This document shows positions 1 through 8,749 of a stretch of 64,000 nucleotides of DNA, in pieces. Source of the DNA: CAIXQW01 sp046049675 (GTDB taxonomy: Bacteria; Bacteroidota; Bacteroidia; Chitinophagales; Chitinophagaceae); NCBI GenBank assembly GCA_046049675.1, contig JBJORA010000090.1, positions 54,566 through 118,565 on the forward strand, read 5' to 3'. Numbering within the stretch: the first letter of the stretch is position 1; each line of letters begins with the position of its first letter. A model generated the notes under the pieces. The model had not been told where the DNA came from, searched no databases, and saw only the letters and a program-made list of their open reading frames with translations. A program made the position numbers and the translations under genes.

Positions 1-1
1 A

Positions 2-241
2 ATTGAATTTGTACCGGAAGAATACTTTAAGCACCTGGATTCAACCGAAAGTCTTTACGAAATTAGAGTTAGGCATGGAAGCGATATCTTTAGAATATTT
101 TCATTCTTTGACGAAGGCAAATTGATCATCTTGGCAAACGGGTTTCAAAAAAAGACACAAAAAACACCGAAGCAAGAAATTCAAAAAGCAGAAAAAATCA
201 AAGCGGAGTACTTTTTAGAAAAGAAATTAAAGAATAAATAA
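2..241 (+). CDS. HigB/RelE-like toxin, 5' end outside window
   Basis: Seventy-nine codons are visible in frame from base 2 to the TAA at 239-241; the start lies upstream of the window. The residues LYEIR, RIFSFFD, LANGFQKKTQKTP and the following lysine/glutamate-rich helix match the C-terminal half of the phage Gp49/HigB-type RelE-superfamily toxins, which are mRNA interferases acting on translating ribosomes. The XRE antitoxin gene begins one base after the stop, the toxin-first order typical of higBA. Family assignment is from recalled motif pattern; the toxin activity is inferred. Confidence 0.8.
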   Translation: MEFVPEEYFKHLDSTESLYEIRVRHGSDIFRIFSFFDEGKLIILANGFQKKTQKTPKQEIQKAEKIKAEYFLEKKLKNK

Positions 242-242
242 A

Positions 243-542
243 ATGAAAAATAAAAATTTGAAATCTCTTGACCAATACATCACTGAAAAATACGGTGAAA
301 AAGGAACAAAAAAGAGAGACGCACTAGAAGAGGGTTTTCAATCATTTAAACTAGGCGCAATGATACAACAGGCTAGAATTGAAAAAGGCATGACGCAAGA
401 ACAACTTGCCGAGAAATGCGGAACCAACAAAGGCTATATTTCTAAAATCGAGAACAATCTAAAAGAAGTACGAATTTCTACACTACAAAAAATAGTTGAA
501 TTCGGACTCGGGGGACATTTAGACTTATCGATTAGAATTTAA
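243..542 (+). CDS. XRE-family HTH antitoxin (HigA-like)
   Basis: A 99-residue protein with a helix-turn-helix of the Cro/CI type at about residues 38-90 (LGAMIQQARIEKGMTQEQLA, then the recognition helix around NKGYISKIEN). It begins one base after the toxin stop codon, so the two are surely co-transcribed and probably translationally coupled. In this family the antitoxin neutralises the toxin and represses their shared promoter, which would lie upstream of the window. The N-terminal 35 residues are charged and may contact the toxin. Confidence 0.85.
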   Translation: MKNKNLKSLDQYITEKYGEKGTKKRDALEEGFQSFKLGAMIQQARIEKGMTQEQLAEKCGTNKGYISKIENNLKEVRISTLQKIVEFGLGGHLDLSIRI

Positions 543-651
543 GTGCAAAGAGACTCCATCCTACACTTGCTTGACGCAACCCTCACGATTTCTTGAATGC
601 CATTTTGCAAAACATATAGTCAAAGACCAAGGTGTTTTTAAGTAAATCTAA

Positions 652-1170
652 ATGTATACAATGAAAATAGCAGATCAGAACAGCATGGAACAATTTCGCA
701 AATTTAATGAGAAGCTAAACAAAATAGATTTAGACGAAAAGTACTTCTTCGCATTTACAAATACAGATGGATTTACGCCTAGACTGTTGCAAGCTCAATT
801 AGTTGTAGATTATGACTACAACTTTGAACTTGAACTAAGTGCTTTTATGCATGAGGATAAAACAGTAAACAAGTCAAATTCAATAACTGAAAAAGGTAAA
901 CTCCCCAAGCAATTACTGCAATGTTTAGAAGACTTATTAATGTCTGATTATTTATCCTTAAAGAGCAATTACGATTTTGAAACTTTTATTATTACCGGTA
1001 CTGGACATCAACAATATCTGTTTAGTTTAGAAAAGACAACAACTAATATTGATATCGTCGATGGATTGCCAGAAGAGTACTTTCAAAGTATTAGCGAGAA
1101 AAAACTATTTGCTTTCAATGAGTATTTAAAAGAACTTACAGCGAATAAATACCAAAACTGGGCAAAGTAG
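652..1170 (+). CDS. Unknown 172-residue cytoplasmic protein
   Basis: I do not recognise this protein. It has no signal peptide or membrane segment, is acidic and aromatic-rich, and looks like a soluble alpha/beta protein. A second in-frame ATG at 661 would remove only three residues. It stands alone between the toxin-antitoxin pair and the metal-uptake trio, with 109 and 214 bp gaps, and its Lys/Asn-rich composition resembles the accessory genes at 5-22 kb more than the resident genes. Confidence 0.6.
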   Translation: MYTMKIADQNSMEQFRKFNEKLNKIDLDEKYFFAFTNTDGFTPRLLQAQLVVDYDYNFELELSAFMHEDKTVNKSNSITEKGKLPKQLLQCLEDLLMSDYLSLKSNYDFETFIITGTGHQQYLFSLEKTTTNIDIVDGLPEEYFQSISEKKLFAFNEYLKELTANKYQNWAK

Positions 1171-1384
1171 TTGCGACACTTGCCGCGAATTAATTTTGTT
1201 GCGAGCCTTGGGTTTTGGATAACAAGTTGCTATTTATTTCCAACAAACAGGACATCATGCTGAGTACTCATCAATCATGACATCATATCTGATAAAACCT
1301 AATTCAACAATGCTCCAACATGAGCAAAATCGGTAACAAACGTTAGAAATATGCTCAATAAATATTCACTAATTTTGAAGACTG
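1171..1384. other. Gene-free interval
   Basis: No credible coding frame and no terminator-type hairpin is seen here. An early stretch near 1186-1215 (ACTTGCC... then GTTGCGAGCC) faintly resembles the left arm of the accessory-region repeats, but the match is too weak to call. Confidence 0.3.
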
Positions 1385-1756
1385 TTGAAAGTAACACTTT
1401 CCATATTATTGACAATACTAATACTGGCACAAAACTGTGGCCTGGTATTGTATTCGTTTAATCACCACCACCACTGCAGTACGCAAAATGCTTGTAGTAC
1501 CCACGAAGCAAGTTGTATTCCAGCCAACGACGATTGTAGTATTGCACAAAAGCTAAAAGATTTTGGCAAGCAAGCAAACAATAAAGATGGCGAAAAGCAA
1601 TTTTGTGCAGTAGAATACATTTTTGTAGAGGACCAATTTGTTTTTACGCATAGAGAAATAGGCTTGGCCGAAGAAAGCAACACATTTAATTGCTGTACTG
1701 CTGATAAACTGCTGTGGCAAGTCAAAAACGTGCCATATCCCCCGCCGAATTGCTAG
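1385..1756 (+). CDS. Small exported His/Cys-rich protein, HYC_CC_PP-like
   Basis: The 123-residue product starts at a TTG and opens with an export signal (about residues 1-22). The mature part has a four-histidine run followed by Cys (NHHHHC), several scattered cysteines, a CC pair near the C-terminus and a final PYPPPNC. This order (His-Cys, CC, PP) matches, as I recall it, a small Bacteroidota family named HYC_CC_PP that sits next to TonB-dependent receptors. Here a receptor follows 45 bp downstream on the same strand. Metal binding in the periplasm is a reasonable inference from the residues but is not proven. Confidence 0.7.
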   Translation: MKVTLSILLTILILAQNCGLVLYSFNHHHHCSTQNACSTHEASCIPANDDCSIAQKLKDFGKQANNKDGEKQFCAVEYIFVEDQFVFTHREIGLAEESNTFNCCTADKLLWQVKNVPYPPPNC

Positions 1757-1801
1757 CTAATACTTGTAGCTAATATTCCATCCATTTATTAAAGCAATTA
1801 T

Positions 1802-4132
1802 TTGTTGAAACAATTTATTTTAATTTGTTTCTGTTTTTTATTTTGTAAAACAGAAACACTTATTGCGCAGTGCAATTTATCTATCAATGCTACTGTGCTA
1901 AACAATACGAGCCAGCATGCCTTGCCAATGGCCGCTGTATATCTATACAAAGCCGATAGCCTAGTTGCTAATGCTAGCAGTAGTAGTTTTACTTTTACAG
2001 GCCTTTGCAAAGGCGAATACGAAGTACTGATAACTGCCAACGGTTATGACAGTTTGTGGCAACATATAGACCTGATTAGCAATTGGCGAAGTGTTTTATA
2101 CATGACTCCTAAGTCTAAAATGCTTAATGGTGTGCAAGTCAAAGCAACGAGCTACAACAAGCAAAATATTGCGTTAACTACAGAAAAGATAGAATCAGCC
2201 AAAGGATTAAATATTGCAGAGCTACTTTCTAGAATCAATGGCGTACAATTGTTGCAAACGGGTTCAAATATTAGCAAGCCAGTCATTAATGGACTTTCTG
2301 GCAATAGAATTGTGTTGGTCAATAACGGCATACGTTTAGAAAGTCAGCAGTGGGGCAACGATCACGCGCCTGAGATTGATGCATTTGCTGTACAGCAAGT
2401 AAAAGTAGTATATGGTGCAGAATTATTGAAGTACAGCGGCGATGCCATTGGCGGATTAGTATTGATGGATAAAAATCCAATTGTGAGTGATTCGCATTTT
2501 CATGGTAAGCTACAATGGATGGCTAATACCAATAATAGAATGTTGGCGATGCATTATAGCACAGAAGGTCTTGTAGGCAAATCCAAAGGCAGTGCAATTC
2601 GTTGGCAAACAAGTATTAGAAAAGCAGGTGATAGCAAAACGCCAGAGCATAATTTAAGCAATGTCGGTTTTTCTGAAATTTCTACTAGTGTAGAGTTGTA
2701 TAAAGAAAAAGCAGGCAAGCGAATAACGTATGCATCATCTGTATTTGCATCCAAGCTGGGCGTGTTTGCCGGATCGCATGTAGGTAATATTACCGATTTA
2801 GAGCAAATCTTAAAAACTGGTGAAGTGCCTGATTTTATAAAGAATAGGCCATTTACTTATAAGATTCAACGGCCTAATCAAGAAGTATTGCATGGCAGTG
2901 CCAGAAGAAATGTTGTGACACAATGGCGTAGTAAAACAAGCATAGAAAATAATATGACTGCACAATGGAACTATAGAGCCGAGTACGACAGAAAGCGATT
3001 TACCAGCAGTAGCAATGCGCCGCAATTGTCCTTGCATCTCGTTACCATCGCACAAGATGTACATGTAAAAACAAACCGTCAAAAGCTAACGCATCATTAC
3101 GGTGTGCAACATTGGCTACAAATTAATAGATACCAATCCAGATTGTTTATTCCTAATTACAATTTGTATCACTTTGCACCCTATTATTTTGCGCAATACA
3201 AAAGGAATACAACGTTTGTAGAAGCAGGGCTAAGGCTGGATAATAGATACCAATGGCATATCAATAGCAATAGAGATAGAACTTGGCAAAATAGATTGTT
3301 CAATAGTATCAATGGTTCTATCAATGCAGGGGCCACGTGGAAGCATCATTTTGCTAGCATTCATTTTTCTGCATCTACCAGAGCACCAAACATGAACGAA
3401 TTGTATAGCGACGGTTTGCATCACGGTGCATCGCGTATCGAAAAGGGAGATACTTTATTGAAACAAGAAAAGGCATTTAGCATCGGGCTCATTCATAAAA
3501 TAGAAACGAAAAGTCTAAATGCTTCTACGCTTATTAATTATAAGATCATCAATAATTTTATTTACTTAAATCCAAGTTTCCCTGCACAATTAACGATTCG
3601 TGGCGCATTTCCTTTATTTACTTTTCAGCAAACAGATGCTATATTATTTTCTGTAAACCATCAAACAGAATATACGATTAATGCGCATTGGAAGTGGAAT
3701 GCTTCGTTTAGTCTACTGTATGCATGGGATGCATTGCAACAACAGTGGCTATCGCAAATGCCTGCTAATAATGGCGCTATAAGTATTCAGTACAAAATAC
3801 CAGATATGGCTTTATTTAAAAACAACCGTATCGCTTTAGAAGCCACCTACTTTGCACAGCAAAAACGTATTCCTGCAACAGGTAATATTCCAAGGGTAAC
3901 TGCAGTGGGCGATACCGTTTGGCAGTCTGATTATATCTTACCGCCAGCTAGCTACAACTTATTTAATGCGCAATTGTACACAAGTGTCACTTTGCGCAAA
4001 AAACAAATTCCAATTATTTTTTCTGCTCAGCACATATTCAACACCACTTATAGGAATTACTTAAATGCCTTTAGATATTTTAGTGATGAAGCTGGCAGAA
4101 CCTTTTCCATTAGAGCACAATACAATTTTTAA
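1802..4132 (+). CDS. TonB-dependent outer-membrane receptor, probably for a metal
   Basis: A 776-residue receptor, usual length for the family. It has a signal peptide (to about residue 22), a carboxypeptidase-regulatory-like domain (about 25-105), a plug domain (about 130-225, with PVINGLSGNRIVLVNNGIRL) and a beta-barrel ending in the aromatic NF. The motif LYSDGLHHG at about 534-542 lies where receptors of the ZnuD-like zinc/copper type carry a similar His-containing loop. Two tandem TTG codons (1802, 1805) are the only starts near the signal peptide. The His/Cys-rich protein upstream and lipoprotein downstream support a metal-acquisition or metal-handling operon; the metal is not determinable here. 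Confidence 0.88.
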   Translation: MLKQFILICFCFLFCKTETLIAQCNLSINATVLNNTSQHALPMAAVYLYKADSLVANASSSSFTFTGLCKGEYEVLITANGYDSLWQHIDLISNWRSVLYMTPKSKMLNGVQVKATSYNKQNIALTTEKIESAKGLNIAELLSRINGVQLLQTGSNISKPVINGLSGNRIVLVNNGIRLESQQWGNDHAPEIDAFAVQQVKVVYGAELLKYSGDAIGGLVLMDKNPIVSDSHFHGKLQWMANTNNRMLAMHYSTEGLVGKSKGSAIRWQTSIRKAGDSKTPEHNLSNVGFSEISTSVELYKEKAGKRITYASSVFASKLGVFAGSHVGNITDLEQILKTGEVPDFIKNRPFTYKIQRPNQEVLHGSARRNVVTQWRSKTSIENNMTAQWNYRAEYDRKRFTSSSNAPQLSLHLVTIAQDVHVKTNRQKLTHHYGVQHWLQINRYQSRLFIPNYNLYHFAPYYFAQYKRNTTFVEAGLRLDNRYQWHINSNRDRTWQNRLFNSINGSINAGATWKHHFASIHFSASTRAPNMNELYSDGLHHGASRIEKGDTLLKQEKAFSIGLIHKIETKSLNASTLINYKIINNFIYLNPSFPAQLTIRGAFPLFTFQQTDAILFSVNHQTEYTINAHWKWNASFSLLYAWDALQQQWLSQMPANNGAISIQYKIPDMALFKNNRIALEATYFAQQKRIPATGNIPRVTAVGDTVWQSDYILPPASYNLFNAQLYTSVTLRKKQIPIIFSAQHIFNTTYRNYLNAFRYFSDEAGRTFSIRAQYNF

Positions 4133-4175
4133 CAACAACAACAAGTAAATCATCAATACAAACATTTTAAGAGAA

Positions 4176-4730
4176 ATGAGAAACAGAATTAAAATGACCA
4201 TTGCAAGTGCACTTGCGCTTATGGCTATTGTTAGTACAGGCTGCGACAAACACGATGAAGAAGAAGAGCTAATAACTACCTTAAAGCTCACAGTAGTAAA
4301 CAAAGCTACAGGTGCGGTTACTACTGCAACTTTTGCAGACCCTGATGGCGACGGCGGTAATGCTCCCACAAAATTCGACACACTACGATTAAGTAGCGGT
4401 GCAAATTACGAAACAACAGTAAGCCTCTATGATGAAAGTACAGCGAATGTTGTAGATCTAACTACAGAGATTGCAACAGAGGCGAATGATCATCAATTTT
4501 ACTATTCCACTACAGCTAGCGGCGTATCAATTGCAACAACCGATACAGATGCCAATGGTTTACCTCTAGGGCTAAAGGCAAATGTAAGCACTTCAAGTGC
4601 TAGCACTGGTAGATTGCAGATTAAATTAAAGCATAAGCCAGATGGACTAAAGAAGGCTGGCGATTCAGACGCGGTTGGAGAAACCGATATTGAATTACCA
4701 CTAGGCGGATTTTATGTAGTCGTACAATAA
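4176..4730 (+). CDS. Periplasmic lipoprotein partner of the TonB receptor
   Basis: A 184-residue protein with a lipoprotein signal (STGC, Cys at residue 23) followed by an acidic/His segment (DKHDEEEELITT). The body has a DPDGDGGNAPT motif, two short beta-rich repeats, a DHQFYY motif and PLGL. I recall this pattern from a Bacteroidota family often annotated as a type 1 periplasmic-binding-fold protein and found beside TonB receptors. It follows the receptor by 43 bp and is closed by a strong terminator, so it is the last gene of a three-gene operon. The function is unknown; metal or substrate hand-off is inference. Confidence 0.72.
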   Translation: MRNRIKMTIASALALMAIVSTGCDKHDEEEELITTLKLTVVNKATGAVTTATFADPDGDGGNAPTKFDTLRLSSGANYETTVSLYDESTANVVDLTTEIATEANDHQFYYSTTASGVSIATTDTDANGLPLGLKANVSTSSASTGRLQIKLKHKPDGLKKAGDSDAVGETDIELPLGGFYVVVQ

Positions 4731-4776
4731 TTGCAAGCGTCTACACAATTTGTTCTCACAGAAAAAATAATGGATT

Positions 4777-4812
4777 AAAAATGGAATACGATAAAAAGTA
4801 TTCCATTTTTTT
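4777..4812 (+). terminator. Rho-independent terminator after the TonB operon
   Basis: Bases 4777-4789 and 4798-4810 form a perfect 13-bp stem around an 8-base loop. The A-rich 5' flank and T-rich 3' flank fit termination on either strand, and the element ends the trio starting at 1385. Confidence 0.85.
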
Positions 4813-4973
4813 ATGCTGGATTGTAAGTTAATACAAGGTGTCAGGTACTTGGCCGTCTTTTTCGTACATATCAAATTCAGAAAATTGTTAATTTTAATTT
4901 CAAAAATGTATGAAGAACAACAAATTCATCATTGAGCACAATTTTATAAAGACCACAACATATTTCAAAACGA

Positions 4974-5705
4974 ATGGGAAAATTGAAAATTTTACTAGTA
5001 CTTACTTTTATTTCAGCACAAGCTTGTGCACAACAATTAGATAGTATTCAAGCTAGATTTGCTGAGCGAGTTTGTAACTGTATTGGAGAAATAGCCGAAT
5101 ATGAAGACTTGAAACCTAAGATAGATAGATGTTATAAAGATACATTCAACTTTATTTTTAATAATTCAACACCAGAAGAAGTTAAATTTTACCTCGGTGA
5201 GGGAAATTTACAAAAGATTGGAATGAAGCTAGAGTATTATCTAAAATCACAATGTCCTTCAGTTAGAAAAGTGATTCAAGAATACATAAAACCTAAGAAA
5301 AGTGAAGGCAGCTATCCAACTAATTTAGATGAAAAAAAATTAGAAGCTAAACGCAAGGATATAGATGACTTGGAAGGAAAAATTGTAGCATTCGACGCTG
5401 AGATAGTTAAAGTTAATAGATCAAACCCAGAGAGGATATTTCTTGAAGTAAAACTACAAAATGGAGAAAAGCTGTGGGTTGGAGACATGACAAATAGCGA
5501 ATTGAATATCGAAGGAAATAAAAGAAGATTTTTGGGATATTTTGTTACGACTGAAAAAGATGATCAAGAACAAACGGAAATGGGTTACTATATAATTTCC
5601 TTTGCATCATATGAAAAGATCACTGACAATTTAGTAATGTATCCTGGCACTGAAAAACAGATATATGAATGGGCAAATGGAAAGGTACCTAAATCTAAAA
5701 AATAG
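4974..5705 (+). CDS. Exported protein of unknown function
   Basis: A 243-residue protein with a signal peptide (about 1-20, ending ACAQ). The N-terminal half is helical and carries a CNCIG motif with two further cysteines, suggesting disulfides. The C-terminal half (from about 135) is predicted beta-rich, with strands around KIVAFDAEIVKVN and ILEVKLQNGEKLWV, and could be an OB-like fold. I do not recognise the family. It is the first gene of the accessory block and is followed by the first inter-gene repeat. Confidence 0.7.
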   Translation: MGKLKILLVLTFISAQACAQQLDSIQARFAERVCNCIGEIAEYEDLKPKIDRCYKDTFNFIFNNSTPEEVKFYLGEGNLQKIGMKLEYYLKSQCPSVRKVIQEYIKPKKSEGSYPTNLDEKKLEAKRKDIDDLEGKIVAFDAEIVKVNRSNPERIFLEVKLQNGEKLWVGDMTNSELNIEGNKRRFLGYFVTTEKDDQEQTEMGYYIISFASYEKITDNLVMYPGTEKQIYEWANGKVPKSKK

Positions 5706-5726
5706 AAATGCGGCAGCTAAGAGCGA

Positions 5727-5815
5727 TTTGCCAGAACTAACCGACAAATGCGCGTTCTCCAATACTTCAGAACTACCTTTGCAAAGCCGGCAAACCTAGA
5801 GTGTAACTTCCGAAA
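5727..5815 (+). repeat. Accessory-region inter-gene element A, degenerate
   Basis: The left arm (TTTGCC at 5727-5732, ACAAA at 5744-5748) is followed by a promoter-type TACCTTTG at 5774-5781, then AAGCCGGCAAACCTAG, which matches the right-arm region of the other copies. The next start codon is at 5827. Arm pairing is weaker here than at 6.5 or 16.1 kb. Confidence 0.55.
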
Positions 5816-5826
5816 ACCTCAATACA

Positions 5827-6516
5827 ATGAAAATACTTCTAATATTGCTTTGCACGTTTACAACTATTCAAAATTGTTTTTGTCAGAAACTTGAAGGAGA
5901 GTTTACGAATAGCCGGGATTTATCAATTTACCTTAGGCAAGAATATGTTGTTTTACATCACAACCCAGAGGTTTGTTGCAATCCAGCAACATGGGATACC
6001 GGAACCTACAGAATAGTAAATGATACGTTGAAACTGGCTTTTGGCGAAATCAAAAGCAGTATTAGATATAATTTGACCTTCAATAGAAATGGATTTCATA
6101 CGCGCAATAGAATAAATAAATTAGTTAGAATTAATTTTAAAATGCCAGACAGTTATTATGGCAAAGAAAAATATCAATATGACAGTTTAAATTTTGACAA
6201 AAGCAACCTCTTTTTTTACGACATAAAGGGACGTAAAGTAGATAGTCTAACCATTAATCCCTGGTATAACTCAGAAGCATATGAAATAATTGTTCCTAAA
6301 TCAACAAATAGAATTAGGGTCAACTTTGGGAAAGGAATTAAAAACGAATATGTTTTACCAAAAGGCTTTAATGAATTTAATATTACAGTTAATTTAAATC
6401 GAACAGGCACATACGGCAGACAGCGCTATACTAGGGAATTCGCGATAGTGCAAACGAATGACACGCTATCAATGAAAGACATTTATGGTTTGCAAGGATA
6501 CGCAAAAATTAAATGA
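5827..6516 (+). CDS. Exported protein of unknown function
   Basis: A 229-residue protein with a signal peptide (about 1-20, ending CFCQ). The N-terminal part has paired cysteines (PEVCCNP), then a GTYRIVNDTLKL segment typical of small lipocalin-like or beta-sandwich domains. The C-terminal half has a further domain with conserved-looking aromatic and Asn/Thr-rich strands. The protein at 20747-21169 has the same CC...GTYR...NDT order, so the two may be distant relatives. No known family is assigned. It is a single-gene unit between inter-gene elements A and B. Confidence 0.65.
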   Translation: MKILLILLCTFTTIQNCFCQKLEGEFTNSRDLSIYLRQEYVVLHHNPEVCCNPATWDTGTYRIVNDTLKLAFGEIKSSIRYNLTFNRNGFHTRNRINKLVRINFKMPDSYYGKEKYQYDSLNFDKSNLFFYDIKGRKVDSLTINPWYNSEAYEIIVPKSTNRIRVNFGKGIKNEYVLPKGFNEFNITVNLNRTGTYGRQRYTREFAIVQTNDTLSMKDIYGLQGYAKIK

Positions 6517-6534
6517 GCTGGGCCTGCACACAAC

Positions 6535-6617
6535 TTGCCTAAAGTGGCTGGCTAACCCAAAATATCCAACGCTTCACAGCTATCTTTGTAAGGTCGCCAA
6601 CCACTAGGCGCAATTCA
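6535..6617 (+). repeat. Accessory-region inter-gene element B
   Basis: The left arm is TTGCCT (6535-6540), 8 bases, TGGC (6549-6552). The promoter-type TATCTTTG is at 6581-6588, after CACAGC. The right arm is GCCA (6596-6599), 6 bases, AGGC (6606-6609). GCCT pairs with AGGC and TGGC with GCCA. The next start codon is at 6621. Confidence 0.7.
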
Positions 6618-6620
6618 CGA

Positions 6621-7520
6621 ATGCTAAACATGACAAGGGCACTAATTTTTGCATTAATTTTATTGAACATTTCATGTGATGATAGCACGAAAAGCAGCCT
6701 CAAACAAGAATATCAAAAACAAAAAATGATAAAGAATAAGGAGAACATACTGAAAGAATTAGATAGCGTCTTCAAAGAAATAAGTGACACGTATGGAGGA
6801 AAAGAAAGTCACTCGAACATAAAGTATAATTTCTTCTTAGACTTAGAACATGGTTATGTAGAAACAGCGGGAAGTAAAATTCACCTTTTTGGTGATGAGA
6901 AAAATTGGGCCATCGTCTTTGAAAAAATTGGGTATCACAATAGAGCATTTCAAATACAATCAGAACTGAACTTTATTGGGAATTGTATAAACTATAAAAA
7001 AGAAAACCATGGCTATGGCGATGAATATACTAACACAGAAGATATTGCTTTAATTGATAACGAAGAATTAGAGAAAATCCAATTACCTGAAAACGAAGAA
7101 GAAGATTGCTTTGAAATGATTGATCCAACTATAGATAAGGTGAAAATTAGAAATTCAATAATTAGCATAAAAATAGAACAAGACGAATTTGCAAAGCTTC
7201 ATATGAACTTAGTAGACGAAAATAATCCGAAAGGCTACATTAGTTTTGGCAATTTCGCAAGGTACTTATATGCCAAGCAACCGAATGAACTCAGTGCGAA
7301 TCAAAGCGAAATAAGAAAGCAATTACCGAATAACATTCCATTTATAATGACAATTGACAAATTCCACTACAAATCAAGCTACGAACCCAAAAACAAACCA
7401 AGCACCCAAGAAACCTATAACTTAATTGCAGACGTTTTAGTTTCGCTAAATAAGGAACTGTGGAAGCCAAAAGAAATAGTAAATAATGATTGGTACAATT
7501 GGGAATCAGGACATTTATAG
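6621..7520 (+). CDS. Putative lipoprotein of unknown function
   Basis: A 299-residue, strongly charged protein. Residues 1-19 form a short hydrophobic export segment ending LLNISC, a weak lipobox. The mature protein is helical at first, then mixed, with no motif I recognise. It forms a single-gene unit bounded by inter-gene elements B and C. A start at the second Met (residue 4) would barely change the signal. Lys/Asn/Glu-rich composition fits the rest of the accessory block. Confidence 0.6.
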   Translation: MLNMTRALIFALILLNISCDDSTKSSLKQEYQKQKMIKNKENILKELDSVFKEISDTYGGKESHSNIKYNFFLDLEHGYVETAGSKIHLFGDEKNWAIVFEKIGYHNRAFQIQSELNFIGNCINYKKENHGYGDEYTNTEDIALIDNEELEKIQLPENEEEDCFEMIDPTIDKVKIRNSIISIKIEQDEFAKLHMNLVDENNPKGYISFGNFARYLYAKQPNELSANQSEIRKQLPNNIPFIMTIDKFHYKSSYEPKNKPSTQETYNLIADVLVSLNKELWKPKEIVNNDWYNWESGHL

Positions 7521-7540
7521 CAAGACCTGCCCCTTACGCG

Positions 7541-7742
7541 TTTGTGCAAAAGCAGCTGGCAAACGCCCGTTTTTTCCGCAGTGCATAGCTGCACGCATTA
7601 AGCACCAAGCGCAGTAGGCAGTCATAAAATAAAAGCAAAAAATAATTAACGGCGCTTACCAAAAGCAGCATGCTACCACGCTCAATCTAAGGCCTCATAA
7701 CTATCTTTGTAAAGCCACTAGACATTGTGGGCAATTTTGGTA
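7541..7742 (+). repeat. Accessory-region inter-gene element C with an extra left arm
   Basis: Two left-arm-like segments are present, at 7541-7568 (TTTGTGC, then AGCTGGCAAAC) and 7656-7680 (TTACCAAAAGCAGC). Only one promoter (TATCTTTG, 7702-7709) and one right arm (GCCA 7714-7717, GGGCAA 7729-7734) follow. This fits the scar of a lost or collapsed gene unit. The next start is at 7768. Confidence 0.6.
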
Positions 7743-7767
7743 GAGCATGCGCAAATGACAACACAAA

Positions 7768-8718
7768 ATGAAAAACTCGAAACTTAGAACTTTACTTATC
7801 GGACTTATTGGAGGCGTAGCTTACGCATTTGTAGCAATGCTAATCGTAACACATTTTCACAGCAATGTTTCCGTTGCATACATATTTGTTTTGCCCATTG
7901 TTTTAGGCGCTATTCCTGTTTTGTTTTCTACAAAAGAGCAGCTGAGTGCCTATAAAACGTATCTACTCTTACCTTGGTTTATCACGTTCACCTTTTTTCT
8001 GCTAAGCTATGTATCAGGTTTTGAAGGTATGATTTGCCTTGCTATTATCGTTGCACCATTTCTTTTACTTGGCACATTGGGCGCCTTTATATTTAGGCTT
8101 ATTAAACTTAGAAGCAAGGGCCCTGGCACAAAGCTGTATGTTTCATTACTCATACCATTGATAATACTCGGCATTGAAACCAATTTTCAAGCAAGCAACC
8201 ATATTCATACGGTTTCAACAACAATTGATATTAGCGCCGACAAGTCTAAAATATGGGAAAATGTAAAGAATGTAAAAGACATTAAAGCTGACGAAATTGA
8301 AACACACTTTGTTCATTTAATTGGAGTACCTAAACCGCTGAACGGTCAACTAGACAAAGAAGAAATTGGCGGAATACGTCATATCACCTGGGAGAAAGGA
8401 ATCAAATTTGAAGAAAGAATAACAAGTTGGCAAGATGAAATAGGTTTTAGCTACGACATAGATGTTGACCCAAATTCAATTCCGCCAAAAACACTAGACG
8501 AGCACGTCATGATTGGCGGTAGATATTTTGACGTTTTGAAGGGTAGTTACAAGATTGATCAATTGGATGACACAAAAAGCAAAGTAACGCTAACTTGTAC
8601 TTACCGCGTCACAACAAACTTAAATTTGTATAGCAAGCTATGGGCAGACTTTATACTTAACGACTTTAACGAAATGATTTTGGAAGTAATAAAGAAGAGA
8701 AGTGAAAAAGTTAATTGA
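7768..8718 (+). CDS. Membrane protein with C-terminal SRPBCC-type domain
   Basis: A 316-residue protein. Residues 8-140 contain about five transmembrane helices. Residues 145-310 look like a START/polyketide-cyclase (SRPBCC) fold: a strand pair TVSTTIDISADKSKIWENV, a basic turn, EERITSWQDEIGFSYDI, and a terminal long helix (LWADFILNDFNEMILEVIKKR). Proteins of this layout usually bind a hydrophobic ligand; the ligand here is unknown. The next gene's ATG is 31 bp past the stop, and a third gene overlaps that one, so three genes appear to share one accessory unit. Confidence 0.75.
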   Translation: MKNSKLRTLLIGLIGGVAYAFVAMLIVTHFHSNVSVAYIFVLPIVLGAIPVLFSTKEQLSAYKTYLLLPWFITFTFFLLSYVSGFEGMICLAIIVAPFLLLGTLGAFIFRLIKLRSKGPGTKLYVSLLIPLIILGIETNFQASNHIHTVSTTIDISADKSKIWENVKNVKDIKADEIETHFVHLIGVPKPLNGQLDKEEIGGIRHITWEKGIKFEERITSWQDEIGFSYDIDVDPNSIPPKTLDEHVMIGGRYFDVLKGSYKIDQLDDTKSKVTLTCTYRVTTNLNLYSKLWADFILNDFNEMILEVIKKRSEKVN

Positions 8719-8749
8719 CAAAAGCACTTGCAACAACGAGGAAACAAAG

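Noticed and set aside
1462..1725. Long minus-strand open frame opposite the His/Cys-rich gene
   Set aside because: It is a shadow of the + strand gene; the + frame has a signal peptide, the HHHHC and CC motifs and operon context.
4061..4381. Minus-strand open frame across the TonB receptor end and lipoprotein start
   Set aside because: Serine/valine-rich shadow frame without motif, overlapping two well-supported genes.
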